Shown one piece after another: positions 9,013 to 19,012 of a stretch of DNA of 35,622 nt (position 1 is the first letter of the stretch; each line of letters begins with the position of its first letter). The DNA lies in the NCBI GenBank assembly GCA_017390825.1, contig JAFPAK010000012.1, forward strand, positions 1 to 35,622, read 5' to 3'. The DNA is from Clostridia bacterium (GTDB taxonomy: Bacteria > Bacillota_A > Clostridia > Oscillospirales > Acutalibacteraceae). Below the pieces are notes generated by a model. That model searched no databases, was not told the origin of the DNA, and worked only from the letters and a program-made list of their open reading frames with translations. Both the position numbers and the translations under genes were made by a program.

Positions 9013-9380
9013 TGTATCCCGAAATAAACGACCATCAGTTTCTGTGCAATGTGCCGCATTGGTTCAGAGTTTTTTACGATTCGCTGACCCAGCGTGAAAT
9101 ATACTCTCAAAAAACTAATGCAATTATCGAAACGACAGGAAAAAGCCGTGAACATGTGTGTCGCCTTTTTAAGGAGGCTACCGGCGAAACGCTCGGCGCA
9201 TATCTAAACGATCTGCGTATAGAACACGCTTGTGCTATGCTCACCACAACCTATTACGATATTATTGATATTGCGCTTGAAAGCGGATTTGAAAATCTTT
9301 CAACCTTTTATCATCTGTTTAAAAAGAAAATGAGTATGTCACCGAAACAATATCGTGACAGATACTCGTTTATATGGTAA
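9012..9380 (+). CDS. Stand-alone AraC-type DNA-binding domain protein
   Basis: A 122-residue protein that is almost only an AraC/XylS DNA-binding domain. The first helix-turn-helix is near residues 32-60 (TGKSREHVCRLFKEATGE) and the second near 82-112 (DIALESGFENLSTFYHLFKK, then SPKQYRDRY, the usual AraC C-terminal signature). The N-terminal 20 residues (NVPHWFRVFYDSL) resemble the linker before this domain in ChbR-like regulators, but no cupin or other ligand-binding domain precedes it. It overlaps pduL by one base (TAATG), so translation is likely coupled and the natural target would be this operon, by inference. It could be a functional minimal regulator or a shortened relic. The frame is intact. 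Confidence 0.88.
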   Translation: MYPEINDHQFLCNVPHWFRVFYDSLTQREIYSQKTNAIIETTGKSREHVCRLFKEATGETLGAYLNDLRIEHACAMLTTTYYDIIDIALESGFENLSTFYHLFKKKMSMSPKQYRDRYSFIW

Positions 9381-9393
9381 ATCAAAAATATTT

Positions 9394-9430
9394 TTGCGGC
9401 ATCTGTAATAAAAGCAGATGCCGCAATTTA
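9394..9430 (+). terminator. Terminator of pduL-araC-like unit
   Basis: A perfect 12-bp stem (9394-9405 with 9415-9426), GC-rich, followed by TTTATTT. Confidence 0.88.
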
Positions 9431-9440
9431 TTTACATTTA

Positions 9441-9484
9441 TAAAAAGAGCCTTTCAGCAAAACAATCTGCTCTGCTAAAAGGCT
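9441..9484 (-). terminator. Terminator of upp
   Basis: On the minus strand AGCCTTTTAGCA (9484-9473) pairs with TGCTGAAAGGCT (9459-9448) with one G-T pair, followed by CTTTTTA. It is separate from the plus-strand terminator beside it. Confidence 0.8.
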
Positions 9485-9513
9485 TTAAAATATGTTTTGT
9501 TTTACTATGTTTA

Positions 9514-10143
9514 TTATTTTGTACCGAAGATGCGGTCACCTGCATCGCCGAGACCTGGCATAATGTAGCCTCTTTCATTAAGACACTCATCAACATTAGC
9601 ACAATAGATATCAACATCGGGGTGAGCCTCGCTCAATGCCTTTATGCCTTCAGGTGCAGCGATAAGGCACATAAACTTGATATTCTTACCGCCGTAGCCT
9701 TTTATCTGACTGATAGCGTCAATAGCCGAGCCGCCGGTAGCAAGCATCGGATCAACAACTACGATAAGACGCTCGTCAATATCGCCAGGCAGTTTGCAGT
9801 AGTATTCGTGAGGTTCAAGAGTTTCCTCGTCACGGTACATACCAATATGGCCAACCTTAGCAGCCGGCACAAGGCTCAGCATACCATCTACCATACCAAG
9901 ACCTGCACGCAGTATCGGAACGATAGCGAGTTTTTTACCGGCAAGCACCTTCTGCTTTGTTTTTGTAAGCGGAGTTTCGATCTCAATCTCTTTAAGAGGA
10001 AGATCGCGCAATGCCTCGTAGCACATGAGCATAGTTATTTCCTCAACAAGCTCACGGAATTCCTTGTTGCTGGTTGTTGTCTGACGCAGTATTGTTGTTT
10101 TATGCTGTATCAGCGGATGGTCGAAGATAGTTACATTTTTCAT
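9514..10143 (-). CDS. upp: Uracil phosphoribosyltransferase
   Basis: Salvages uracil to UMP using PRPP. The 209-residue length is standard for the family. Features are the N-terminal [27 protein letters not shown] near 75-90, the PRPP loop [16 protein letters not shown], and the C-terminal [18 protein letters not shown] that binds uracil. ATG at 10143 has an AGGCAGGA site. It has its own promoter and terminator, so it is a single-gene unit. No uracil permease is linked. Confidence 0.97.
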   Translation of the reverse strand: MKNVTIFDHPLIQHKTTILRQTTTSNKEFRELVEEITMLMCYEALRDLPLKEIEIETPLTKTKQKVLAGKKLAIVPILRAGLGMVDGMLSLVPAAKVGHIGMYRDEETLEPHEYYCKLPGDIDERLIVVVDPMLATGGSAIDAISQIKGYGGKNIKFMCLIAAPEGIKALSEAHPDVDIYCANVDECLNERGYIMPGLGDAGDRIFGTK

Positions 10144-10178
10144 TTTTTGTCCTGCCTTTTCAACATATTATTTATTTT

Positions 10179-10207
10179 ATGATATCAAATAGTGTCCCCC
10201 TTGTCAA
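10179..10207 (-). promoter_or_regulatory. Promoter of upp
   Basis: On the minus strand a consensus TTGACA (10207-10202), a 17-base spacer, and TATCAT (10184-10179). I see no convincing terminator between the exporter ATPase gene and this promoter, so some read-through is possible. Confidence 0.75.
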
Positions 10208-10215
10208 GGTAAATA

Positions 10216-11493
10216 CTATTGATTTTCATCTGTACTTATGTGGCAAATTCCGGTCAGTCTGACGCTGCCGTAATTTGATCTTCGCCACTCGATGTTGGTA
10301 CGATCATTCCTTGCAACCTTAAAACGGATTTCTTCCAACACATGGTCATAAAATACCGTTGCCGCTCCGTCACACACAACAAGATCCGGAACGATACTGT
10401 AGGTGCCGTCGCAAAGAGCAGAGATATCTATCTCAAACTCCGATATATAGCTTTTACCTGCCGCTGCGTTGCAAAAAGGCGTAGCCTCGTATGTGCCTAC
10501 CGACTGATTATCCGAATTTTTTATTGCAGCAAACACAGATACCTCATCAACGCTATTATTTGCAGAAAAACCGAGCCTTATCTTCATTTTTTCATCGTTT
10601 GTATAAACTGCTGTATCTTTTTTGCAGAATTCAAACGATGTAAGATGCAGATTTTCCCCGATAATACTGTTAGGACGGCGGGCATCCCTCAAATTGTGAT
10701 ACGGCTTGAACATATCTCCGTCAACGCCCGAATATATCTCAATAGCCTTATCGGTATCCCCGTCAAAAACGACCTTTCCGTGGTCAAGTACGATACATCG
10801 GCTGCAAAGTTCACGGATAGTATCCATATTGTGGCTTACGCAAAGAACCGTTTTACCCTCCGAAGATGCAGCACGCTTCATTTTTTCAAGGCTCTTTTTG
10901 CGAAATGCCGCATCACCAACAGCCAACACCTCATCCATTATCATTATCTCTGCCTCAAGGTGCGCTGCAACAGAAAATGCAAGCTTGACATACATACCGC
11001 TTGAATAGCGCTTTACCGGCGTATCTATAAATTGCTCCATTTCGGCAAAATGCACTATCTCATCGAATTTACGGTCTATCTCGGCGGTTTTCATGCCCAA
11101 AATAGCACCGTTTAAATACACATTCTCCCGACCCGTCAGTTCGGGATGAAAGCCGGTACCAACCTCAAGCATACTTGCAATTCTGCCGTTAATATATATC
11201 TCACCCTCGCTCGGAGTGGTAACTCTTGAAATCATTTTAAGCAGAGTGGATTTTCCTGCACCGTTGCGACCGATAATGCCTATGGTTTCGCCTTTATGTA
11301 TTTCGAGCGAAACACCGTCAATTGCAGAAAACCTGCCATGCTTGATATCAGCGCCGATCTTTGTATTGGGATCATCCCTGCCACGCTTTCTTGCAATATA
11401 CGATTCGAGGTCAGCCTTCAGTGTACCACCGCCGATGGTGCCGAGGCGGTATTCCTTTGTTACATTATTGATGCGAATAACCGTGTCTTGCAT
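10216..11493 (-). CDS. ABC exporter ATPase, Wzt/TagH type, with C-terminal carbohydrate-binding-like domain
   Basis: The ATPase half of a polysaccharide or teichoic-acid exporter, 425 residues. The nucleotide-binding domain covers about 1-245: Walker A GRNGAGKST at 75-83, signature YSSGMYVKLAFS, Walker B EIMIMDEVLAVGD and switch VSHNMDT. The remaining 160 or so residues match the position and beta-rich style of the Wzt C-terminal domain, which in O-antigen systems reads the glycan end before export. ATG at 11493 has an excellent GAGGAGGTG site. It starts 11 bases after its permease partner. The substrate cannot be told from the window because no glycan-synthesis genes are adjacent. Confidence 0.9.
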   Translation of the reverse strand: MQDTVIRINNVTKEYRLGTIGGGTLKADLESYIARKRGRDDPNTKIGADIKHGRFSAIDGVSLEIHKGETIGIIGRNGAGKSTLLKMISRVTTPSEGEIYINGRIASMLEVGTGFHPELTGRENVYLNGAILGMKTAEIDRKFDEIVHFAEMEQFIDTPVKRYSSGMYVKLAFSVAAHLEAEIMIMDEVLAVGDAAFRKKSLEKMKRAASSEGKTVLCVSHNMDTIRELCSRCIVLDHGKVVFDGDTDKAIEIYSGVDGDMFKPYHNLRDARRPNSIIGENLHLTSFEFCKKDTAVYTNDEKMKIRLGFSANNSVDEVSVFAAIKNSDNQSVGTYEATPFCNAAAGKSYISEFEIDISALCDGTYSIVPDLVVCDGAATVFYDHVLEEIRFKVARNDRTNIEWRRSNYGSVRLTGICHISTDENQ

Positions 11494-11504
11494 AGCACAC
11501 CTCC

Positions 11505-12353
11505 TCAGACCGTATCGGCAAAGGTCTTTTCAACACGTGAAAAAAGAATTACGCCGATGAAAAGAAGAACTGCAGTCGTTATCCAGCCAATACCCCAATA
11601 TTCCAAAGCAGCCTCGCCACCGAAAAATGCTGTTCTGAACAGTTCTATCGACGGTGTCATGGGATTAAGATTAAATAGCCATAACAGCTTTTCGGGAATT
11701 ATCTCCGATGAATACACCACAGGTGTTGCATACATCCAAAGCTGAACGCCGAAGCCTACCAGCATACGAAGATCACGGTAGCGTGTTGTGAGCGACGACA
11801 CTATTACGCCGCAGCCTAAAGAAAGTATTGCCATCTGCAAAAGGCAAAGCGGAAGCAGCAGAACAGTCCAATTCAATGATAAATGATATCCCCCTGCAAC
11901 TGCATATACAATGAGTATCACGACAAACAGCGCAAACTGTATGGCAAATGTGATAAGGTGCGAAAGTACATTTGATATCGGCATTACAAGCCGTGGAAAA
12001 TATACCTTTTTGAGTATGTATGAATTTGCGATAAAGGTATCGCTGACTGCGGTAAGACAGTTTGAAAAATACTGCCATGCAATGTTGCCCGCCATATAAA
12101 ACAGAAATGCCGGAACGCCTGCGGTCGGCAATCCTGCAACAATGCCGAAAATTACGGTGAACACCACTGTATTGAGCAATGGCTTTATTACTGCCCATGC
12201 AGGACCGAGCAGCGTTTGACGGTATTGTGATGTGAAATTCCGCTTTACAAAAAGGAATATAAGATCACGGTAACGTAAAAGCTCGGTAAGCTCGATATCG
12301 AACCAACCGTTTTTAGGTCTTATTACCGTTGTCCATTGCTGCTTATCCTTCAT
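11505..12353 (-). CDS. ABC-2 type permease of polysaccharide/teichoic-acid exporter (Wzm/TagG type)
   Basis: The membrane half of the exporter, 282 residues with about six hydrophobic segments. The N-terminal part has RYRDLIFLFVKRNFTSQYRQ followed by LLGPAWAVIKPLLNTVVF, the hallmark start of Wzm/TagG permeases. The C-terminal part has LWMYATPVVYSSEIIPEK and NLNPMTPSIELFR, also typical. It is the first gene of a two-gene unit with its ATPase, and the ATG at 12353 follows a GGAG site. By family it moves a lipid-linked glycan from the cytosol to the outer face of the membrane. The particular glycan is unknown. Confidence 0.92.
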   Translation of the reverse strand: MKDKQQWTTVIRPKNGWFDIELTELLRYRDLIFLFVKRNFTSQYRQTLLGPAWAVIKPLLNTVVFTVIFGIVAGLPTAGVPAFLFYMAGNIAWQYFSNCLTAVSDTFIANSYILKKVYFPRLVMPISNVLSHLITFAIQFALFVVILIVYAVAGGYHLSLNWTVLLLPLCLLQMAILSLGCGVIVSSLTTRYRDLRMLVGFGVQLWMYATPVVYSSEIIPEKLLWLFNLNPMTPSIELFRTAFFGGEAALEYWGIGWITTAVLLFIGVILFSRVEKTFADTV

Positions 12354-12409
12354 AAAACACTCCGACTATTTTCGAGAAGATGTCGTACGCATCTGCCTGA
12401 TATATAAAA

Positions 12410-14063
<1,654 letters not shown>

Positions 14064-14070
14064 GACACAT

Positions 14071-14104
14071 AAGACGGAAAGCATGATGCTTTCCGTCTTT
14101 TCTT
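14071..14104 (+). terminator. Terminator of guaB
   Basis: A perfect 13-bp stem (14071-14083 with 14087-14099) with a 3-base loop, then TTCTT. Confidence 0.88.
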
Positions 14105-14211
14105 ATCCCTATTTACATAGGCAAAATTGATAAAAACTTCGTCTGTGCCCTTTTGTTAATTATCAAATTAATGAAATTTGTGAAAAAAGTGTGTATTCTT
14201 CAAAAAATCTA

Positions 14212-14240
14212 TTGTAAATTTGAGGTTTTAGGGGTATAAT
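14212..14240 (+). promoter_or_regulatory. Promoter of pckG
   Basis: TTGTAA (14212-14217), a 17-base spacer, and a perfect TATAAT (14235-14240). The leader is about 65 bases and contains an inverted repeat. Between the guaB terminator and here I see only AT-rich sequence. Confidence 0.7.
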
Positions 14241-14263
14241 GAAAACACTATAATTATCATGGG

Positions 14264-14287
14264 GACATTTGATAGTTATAAAATGTC
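14264..14287 (+). repeat. Inverted repeat in the pckG leader
   Basis: GACATTT (14264-14270) is repeated inverted as AAATGTC (14281-14287) around a 10-base centre. It lies about 20 bases after the expected start of transcription and before the AAGGAGG site. It could be an operator or a weak RNA hairpin; the function is unknown. Confidence 0.4.
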
Positions 14288-14313
14288 TAACTTTCACAAG
14301 GAGGAAATCAAAA

Positions 14314-16095
14314 ATGATCAAGAACAAGTCAGTATTGGCATGGATCGACGAGATGAAAGAACTCGTTAATCCCGACAATGTGGTTTTAATTGATGGCAGC
14401 GAGGAACAGCTTGAAGCTCTCCGTGCTGAAGCAGTTAAGACCGGCGAAATGATTAAGCTCAATCAGGAAAAGCTCCCCAACTGCTATCTTCACCGCACAG
14501 CAGTAAACGATGTTGCACGTGTTGAAGGTAGAACCTTTATCTGCGCAAAAACAAAAGAAGCAGCAGGTCCGACAAATAACTGGATGGAGCCCGGCGAGGC
14601 ATACAAGATGCTGTTTGATATCGCAAAAGGCTCATACGCAGGTCGCACAATGTATATCATCCCCTATTCAATGGGCCCTGTAGGTTCAGAATTCTCAAAA
14701 ATCGGTTTCGAGCTTACTGACTCAATCTATGTTGTACTCAACATGGCTATTATGACTCGTGTAGGAGCTGCAGTTGTTGAAGCTCTCGGCGACAGTGAGG
14801 ATTGGATCAAAGGTCTTCACTGCAAATGTGATATCGACGAGGAGAAGAGATATATCTGCCACTTCCCTGAGGATAACTACATCATCTCTGTTAACTCAGG
14901 CTACGGCGGAAACGTACTTCTCGGCAAAAAGTGCTTTGCACTCCGTATCGCATCCTTCCTCGGTAAAAACGAAGGCTGGATGGCTGAGCATATGCTCATC
15001 CTCGGTCTTGAAAACCCGAAGGGCGAAGTTAAGTACATCGCAGCAGCATTCCCGTCAGCTTGCGGTAAAACAAACCTTGCAATGCTCATTCCGCCTGAGA
15101 AGTTCAGAAATCTCGGTTACAAAGTATGGTGCGTAGGTGACGATATCGCTTGGATGCGTATCGGCGAGGACGGCAGACTTTGGGCTATCAACCCCGAAAA
15201 CGGCTTCTTCGGTGTTGCTCCTGGTACTAACGAAAACTCAAACCCCAATGCTCTTGCTTCTACAAGAGAGGGTACTATCTTCACAAACGTTGCTCATAAT
15301 CTTGATGATAACACCGTTTGGTGGGAAGGTCTTGACAAGAATCCGCCGAAGAATGCTCTTAACTGGCGCGGCGAGAAGTGGGATTACACAAAGTACGACA
15401 AAGCTGACAAGGTTGGCACAAGCGGCGCTCATCCCAACTCAAGATTTACTGCTCCGGCTAAAAACTGCCCCTGCATCTCATCTGAATTCAATTCAGGTAA
15501 GGGTGTGCCGATCTCTGCTATCGTATTTGGTGGCAGACGTGCAAAGGCAGCTCCGCTGGTTTATCAGTCAAAGGATTGGCAGCACGGTGTATTTGTCGGT
15601 TCTATCATGGCTTCCGAAACAACAGCAGCTGCAACAGGTGCGGTAGGTGTTGTTCGTAACGATCCGATGGCTATGAAGCCGTTCTGCGGTTATCATATGG
15701 CTGACTACTTCGGTCACTGGCTCGAAATGGGCAAGAAGCTCGGCGACAAAGCTCCGAAGATCTTTAATGTTAACTGGTTCCGTCTTGACGATGAAGGCAA
15801 CTTCATGTGGCCGGGATTTGGCGATAATATGCGTGTTCTCAACTGGATCCTTGACCGTTGCGAAGGCAAGGTAGACGCTGTTGAAACACCTATCGGTTAT
15901 GTTCCGAATGTTGCAGATATCGACATCGAGGGTCTTGATGTTTCTGAAGAAACACTCACAGAGCTTCTCACGGTTGATAAGGACGTATGGAGCAAAGAGG
16001 TTGAAAATATTGATAAGTTCTACGAGCAGTTCGGCGACAAGCTTCCGGCTGAGATCGTTGATGAGCTTAACGGCCTCAAAGCAAGACTTAAATAA
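14314..16095 (+). CDS. pckG: Phosphoenolpyruvate carboxykinase, GTP-dependent
   Basis: Interconverts oxaloacetate plus GTP with PEP, CO2 and GDP. In fermentative gut anaerobes it often works toward oxaloacetate (CO2 fixation). ATG at 14314 follows a very strong AAGGAGG site and gives 593 residues; the frame extends 15 codons upstream but without a site. Features of the GTP class are NNWMEPGEAY, YIIPYSMGPVGSE, the kinase loop FPSACGKTNLAM (F246 onward), the GDDIAWM metal-site region and FGVAPGTN. These and the roughly 600-residue length separate it from ATP-type PckA. Codon choice is strongly biased, as for a highly expressed gene. Single-gene unit. Confidence 0.97.
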   Translation: MIKNKSVLAWIDEMKELVNPDNVVLIDGSEEQLEALRAEAVKTGEMIKLNQEKLPNCYLHRTAVNDVARVEGRTFICAKTKEAAGPTNNWMEPGEAYKMLFDIAKGSYAGRTMYIIPYSMGPVGSEFSKIGFELTDSIYVVLNMAIMTRVGAAVVEALGDSEDWIKGLHCKCDIDEEKRYICHFPEDNYIISVNSGYGGNVLLGKKCFALRIASFLGKNEGWMAEHMLILGLENPKGEVKYIAAAFPSACGKTNLAMLIPPEKFRNLGYKVWCVGDDIAWMRIGEDGRLWAINPENGFFGVAPGTNENSNPNALASTREGTIFTNVAHNLDDNTVWWEGLDKNPPKNALNWRGEKWDYTKYDKADKVGTSGAHPNSRFTAPAKNCPCISSEFNSGKGVPISAIVFGGRRAKAAPLVYQSKDWQHGVFVGSIMASETTAAATGAVGVVRNDPMAMKPFCGYHMADYFGHWLEMGKKLGDKAPKIFNVNWFRLDDEGNFMWPGFGDNMRVLNWILDRCEGKVDAVETPIGYVPNVADIDIEGLDVSEETLTELLTVDKDVWSKEVENIDKFYEQFGDKLPAEIVDELNGLKARLK

Positions 16096-16113
16096 GTTTT
16101 AAGCTTAACTTTT

Positions 16114-16151
16114 ATCCGCAGAGTACAAAAATTGTATTCTGCGGATTTTTT
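16114..16151 (+). terminator. Terminator of pckG
   Basis: A 15-bp stem with one G-T pair (16114-16128 with 16132-16146), a 3-base loop, and a run of six T. Confidence 0.9.
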
Positions 16152-16155
16152 ATAC

Positions 16156-16184
16156 TTGAACTTTGCGATAGGTTGGGTTACAAT
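16156..16184 (+). promoter_or_regulatory. Promoter of the glycosyltransferase operon
   Basis: TTGAAC (16156-16161), a 17-base spacer, and TACAAT (16179-16184), starting just after the pckG terminator. Confidence 0.7.
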
Positions 16185-16220
16185 ATAGACGGAATATCAT
16201 ATAAACGGAGATAGATTGAC

Positions 16221-17384
16221 ATGAAGATCGGTTTATTTAACGACTCTTTCCCGCCTACTATCGATGGCGTTGCTGTATGTGTTAAAAACTATGCCGACTG
16301 CATCAGCAGAGGGCTTGGTGAGTGCGCTGTTGTGACCCCGAAATACCCAAATGTCAAGGACGATTATCCTTATAAGGTCTACCGTTATACATCCATTGAT
16401 CCGAAACTTTTTGAGTATCGTGTGGGCAACATGCTGCCCATTAAAACATTAACGGCATTGTCACAAGAGAAATTCGATCTGATCCATGTGCATTCGCCAT
16501 TTGTTTCCTCAATAGTGGCACAGCAATTACAGACTATCTCTACCCGTGTGCCGTTAGTAATGACATACCATACGAAATTCGATATAGATTTTGAAAAGCG
16601 TCTTCCAACCAAAGCGATGCGTGCCGTTGCAGCAAAGCTGGTTGTGTCAAATCTAAACAAGGCAGACGAGGTATGGACGGTGTCCGAGGGAACTGCCGAA
16701 AGTCTTAGAAACATAGGATATACAGGCGGCTTCCGGGTAATGCCGAATGGTACTGATTTTAAAAAAGGTGTATCCGCTCCCGAAAGATTAGATGCGCTTA
16801 GTAAAAAGCATTGTCTCGGCAATGAGCCTATCCTGCTTTTTGTCGGTAGAATGATGTGGTATAAAAACATACGGCTGATCCTTGATTCTCTCGCTTTGCT
16901 TAATATACGATATAAGATGATATTTGTCGGCGGCGGTAATGATCTTGATGAGATCAGGGAATACAGTAAAAAGTGCGGTGTGTATAACAATTGCGTATTT
17001 GCAGGTGCTGTGTCCGACCGTGAAACGGTAAGAGATTATTTTTCACTCTCAGATCTGTTTTTGTTCCCCTCGACCTATGACACAGCGGGGCTTGTCGTTA
17101 AGGAAGCAGCAGCGTGTGAATGCCCGTCACTTCTGATCCAAGGCAGTTGTGCCGCAGAGGGTGTGATTGACAAGCGCAATGGATATTTATGTGCAACGCA
17201 AAGCCCGATAGATTATGCGAGAATAATAAAAGAAGCACTCGCTGACAGAAAAGCGCTTAAAACGGTGGGTGAAACCGCACAGAACGAGCTATATCTTTCG
17301 TGGGATGACTCGGTCAAAGCAGCATTTCACCGTTATGAAGAAATAATTGAAAACTTTAACAGTAAGAGAGGATTACTAAAATGA
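16221..17384 (+). CDS. GT4-family glycosyltransferase, possibly glycolipid (diacylglycerol) glucosyltransferase
   Basis: A 387-residue GT-B fold enzyme. The N-terminal part has [19 protein letters not shown], then HVHSPF at 89-94 and YHTKF at 116-120, the pattern of membrane glycolipid glycosyltransferases that glucosylate diacylglycerol. The C-terminal GT4 domain has [12 protein letters not shown] and the donor-binding stretch [19 protein letters not shown], with the E-x-x-x-x-x-E spacing somewhat altered from the usual E-x7-E. By inference the acceptor is a membrane lipid and the donor a nucleotide sugar. Another sugar acceptor is possible. Its stop overlaps the next ATG by four bases (ATGA). 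Confidence 0.85.
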   Translation: MKIGLFNDSFPPTIDGVAVCVKNYADCISRGLGECAVVTPKYPNVKDDYPYKVYRYTSIDPKLFEYRVGNMLPIKTLTALSQEKFDLIHVHSPFVSSIVAQQLQTISTRVPLVMTYHTKFDIDFEKRLPTKAMRAVAAKLVVSNLNKADEVWTVSEGTAESLRNIGYTGGFRVMPNGTDFKKGVSAPERLDALSKKHCLGNEPILLFVGRMMWYKNIRLILDSLALLNIRYKMIFVGGGNDLDEIREYSKKCGVYNNCVFAGAVSDRETVRDYFSLSDLFLFPSTYDTAGLVVKEAAACECPSLLIQGSCAAEGVIDKRNGYLCATQSPIDYARIIKEALADRKALKTVGETAQNELYLSWDDSVKAAFHRYEEIIENFNSKRGLLK

Positions 17385-17986
17385 GCAATATGCAGCTTGC
17401 AGCACCCGAAAAGGGCGATTTAATGGCAACCCTGAGAACCAATATGGGAGATATCACATTCAAGCTTTTCCCCGAAAAAGCACCTAAAACAGTTGAAAAT
17501 TTCACAACGCACGTTAAAGACGGTTACTACAACGGTATCATATTCCACCGTGTTATCAAGGACTTTATGATACAGGGCGGCGATCCAACCGGTACCGGCT
17601 GCGGTGGAGAAAGCATATGGGGTAATCCTTTTAAGGATGAATTCTGTCTTGAATTACGCAACTACCGTGGTGCACTTTCTATGGCAAATGCAGGTCCCGG
17701 CACAAACGGAAGTCAGTTCTTTATCGTTCAATGCCCTGCTGTTTCATCGGGTCTTGTATCGCAAATGAGAGAGCTTGCAGACCGTGGATATCCCGATGAA
17801 TGTACCGATAACTATGAAAGAATAGGCGGTACACCGCATCTTGATTTCCATCACACCGTATTTGGACAGGTAACCGAGGGCATGGAGGTTGTTGACGCTA
17901 TTGCAAATGTAAAAACAGGCTATGCCGACAAGCCGGTTGAAGATGTGGTCATTCTTTCCGGCGAAGTATTTACATACGGTGAGTAA
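17381..17986 (+). CDS. Peptidyl-prolyl cis-trans isomerase, cyclophilin type
   Basis: A protein-folding enzyme, 201 residues, cytosolic as no signal peptide is visible. Cyclophilin features are [20 protein letters not shown] near 22-41, the active-site [34 protein letters not shown], and the C-terminal [16 protein letters not shown] family-typical insertion containing two acidic/aromatic turns follows SQFFI. The start at 17381 has a GAGAGGA site and overlaps the previous stop. The internal ATG 14 codons later, with AAGGGCG, is a weaker alternative. It lies between the glycosyltransferase and a transporter, with no obvious functional tie. Confidence 0.94.
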   Translation: MSNMQLAAPEKGDLMATLRTNMGDITFKLFPEKAPKTVENFTTHVKDGYYNGIIFHRVIKDFMIQGGDPTGTGCGGESIWGNPFKDEFCLELRNYRGALSMANAGPGTNGSQFFIVQCPAVSSGLVSQMRELADRGYPDECTDNYERIGGTPHLDFHHTVFGQVTEGMEVVDAIANVKTGYADKPVEDVVILSGEVFTYGE

Positions 17987-17988
17987 TA

Positions 17989-18921
17989 ATGAATGAACTT
18001 ATAAAAACCGGATTGCCCCTGCTTTTGCAGGTGGCAATTATGTTTGTAATGATTTTTGCAGGCGCTGCTGCAACAAAGTTCAAGCTTATAAACCGAGAAG
18101 GCAACGACAAGATGATAAATGTGTTACTGTACATCGTTACACCCGCACTTATTATCGATTCATTTGCAAGCATTGATTTTACACCTCAGCGCGCGATCGA
18201 GCTGCTTATTGCAACAGGCTGTGCGGTGCTTACGCATATTGTTGGAATCGCATTCTCGTTTATCTTCACAAAAGAGAAGGACAAAGCACGAAAAGCCGTG
18301 CTTAAATTTGCACCGGTTTTCTCAAACGGAGGCTTTATGGCATTACCGCTTGCATCTGCTCTTTTCGGTGCAGACGGCGTATTTTACGGTTCCGCTTATG
18401 TAATAATATTCAATATTATGCAATGGACCTACGGCGTAACACTATTTCCGAAAAACGCCGGCACTCCGCTTACTAAAACGCTGATAAATCCGGGCACGGT
18501 TGGTGTTATACTAGGTCTGCCTATATTCATTTTCGGCATCGATCTGCCCTCTATCATCGCAGCGCCTATTGGACAGATTGCAGGAATGAATACACCGCTT
18601 GCAATGCTTGTGACAGGCTATTTTGTTGCAACGAGTGATCTGACAAAGGGGCTCACAAGGCCATCGCTTTGGATCGTGTGCCTGCTTCGCTTGCTTGTAA
18701 TCCCGATGTGTATGCTGATAATATTCAAATACGGCTTTTCGCTTTCCGGCACACTGCTTTGCTGCTGTGTTCTGCCCGCAAGTGCGCCGTGCGCAGTCAA
18801 CACAATGGTGCTTGCATCCAAGTTCGGAGGTGACGAGGATTTCGGACTTAAACTGCTTTCGATATCCACTATCCTTTCGGTAATAACCATGCCGCTTCTT
18901 TTGAGTCTTGCACAAATATAA
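17989..18921 (+). CDS. AEC (auxin efflux carrier) family transporter
   Basis: A membrane carrier of 310 residues with about ten hydrophobic segments in two halves. Family features are an N-terminal block FAGAAATKFKLINREG, NVLLYIVTPALIIDSF, the FSNGGFMALPLASALFG segment in the middle, and VLPASAPCAVNTMVLASKFGGDE in the second half. Known bacterial members move small carboxylates such as malate or malonate; the substrate here cannot be told. It begins 2 bases after the cyclophilin stop and ends the operon. I see no terminator between it and the next promoter at 18948. Confidence 0.9.
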   Translation: MNELIKTGLPLLLQVAIMFVMIFAGAAATKFKLINREGNDKMINVLLYIVTPALIIDSFASIDFTPQRAIELLIATGCAVLTHIVGIAFSFIFTKEKDKARKAVLKFAPVFSNGGFMALPLASALFGADGVFYGSAYVIIFNIMQWTYGVTLFPKNAGTPLTKTLINPGTVGVILGLPIFIFGIDLPSIIAAPIGQIAGMNTPLAMLVTGYFVATSDLTKGLTRPSLWIVCLLRLLVIPMCMLIIFKYGFSLSGTLLCCCVLPASAPCAVNTMVLASKFGGDEDFGLKLLSISTILSVITMPLLLSLAQI

Positions 18922-18947
18922 AAATGCATAAAAATACATCTTTTCTA

Positions 18948-18976
18948 TTGACATTTTATATTCAGCATAATATAAT
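18948..18976 (+). promoter_or_regulatory. Consensus sigma-A promoter of the amino-acid ABC importer
   Basis: A perfect TTGACA (18948-18953), exactly 17 bases, and a perfect TATAAT (18971-18976), followed by an AAGGAGAG ribosome site before the ATG at 19013. Confidence 0.9.
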
Positions 18977-19012
18977 TTAGTTGTATTTTAATATTTAAAG
19001 GAGAGAAAACTT

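Noticed and set aside
9418..10182. 254-codon plus-strand frame opposite upp
   Set aside because: Antisense shadow of upp, with no ribosome site and cysteine/histidine-rich nonsense composition.
10342..11004. 220-codon plus-strand frame opposite the exporter ATPase
   Set aside because: Shadow of a gene with intact Walker motifs on the other strand.
12378..12394. Near-palindrome AGATGTCGTACGCATCT in the exporter leader
   Set aside because: The symmetry is offset by one base and any hairpin would be very short, so I do not claim an operator.
14269..14313. Longer start of pckG
   Set aside because: No ribosome site; the AAGGAGG at 14299-14305 clearly serves ATG 14314.
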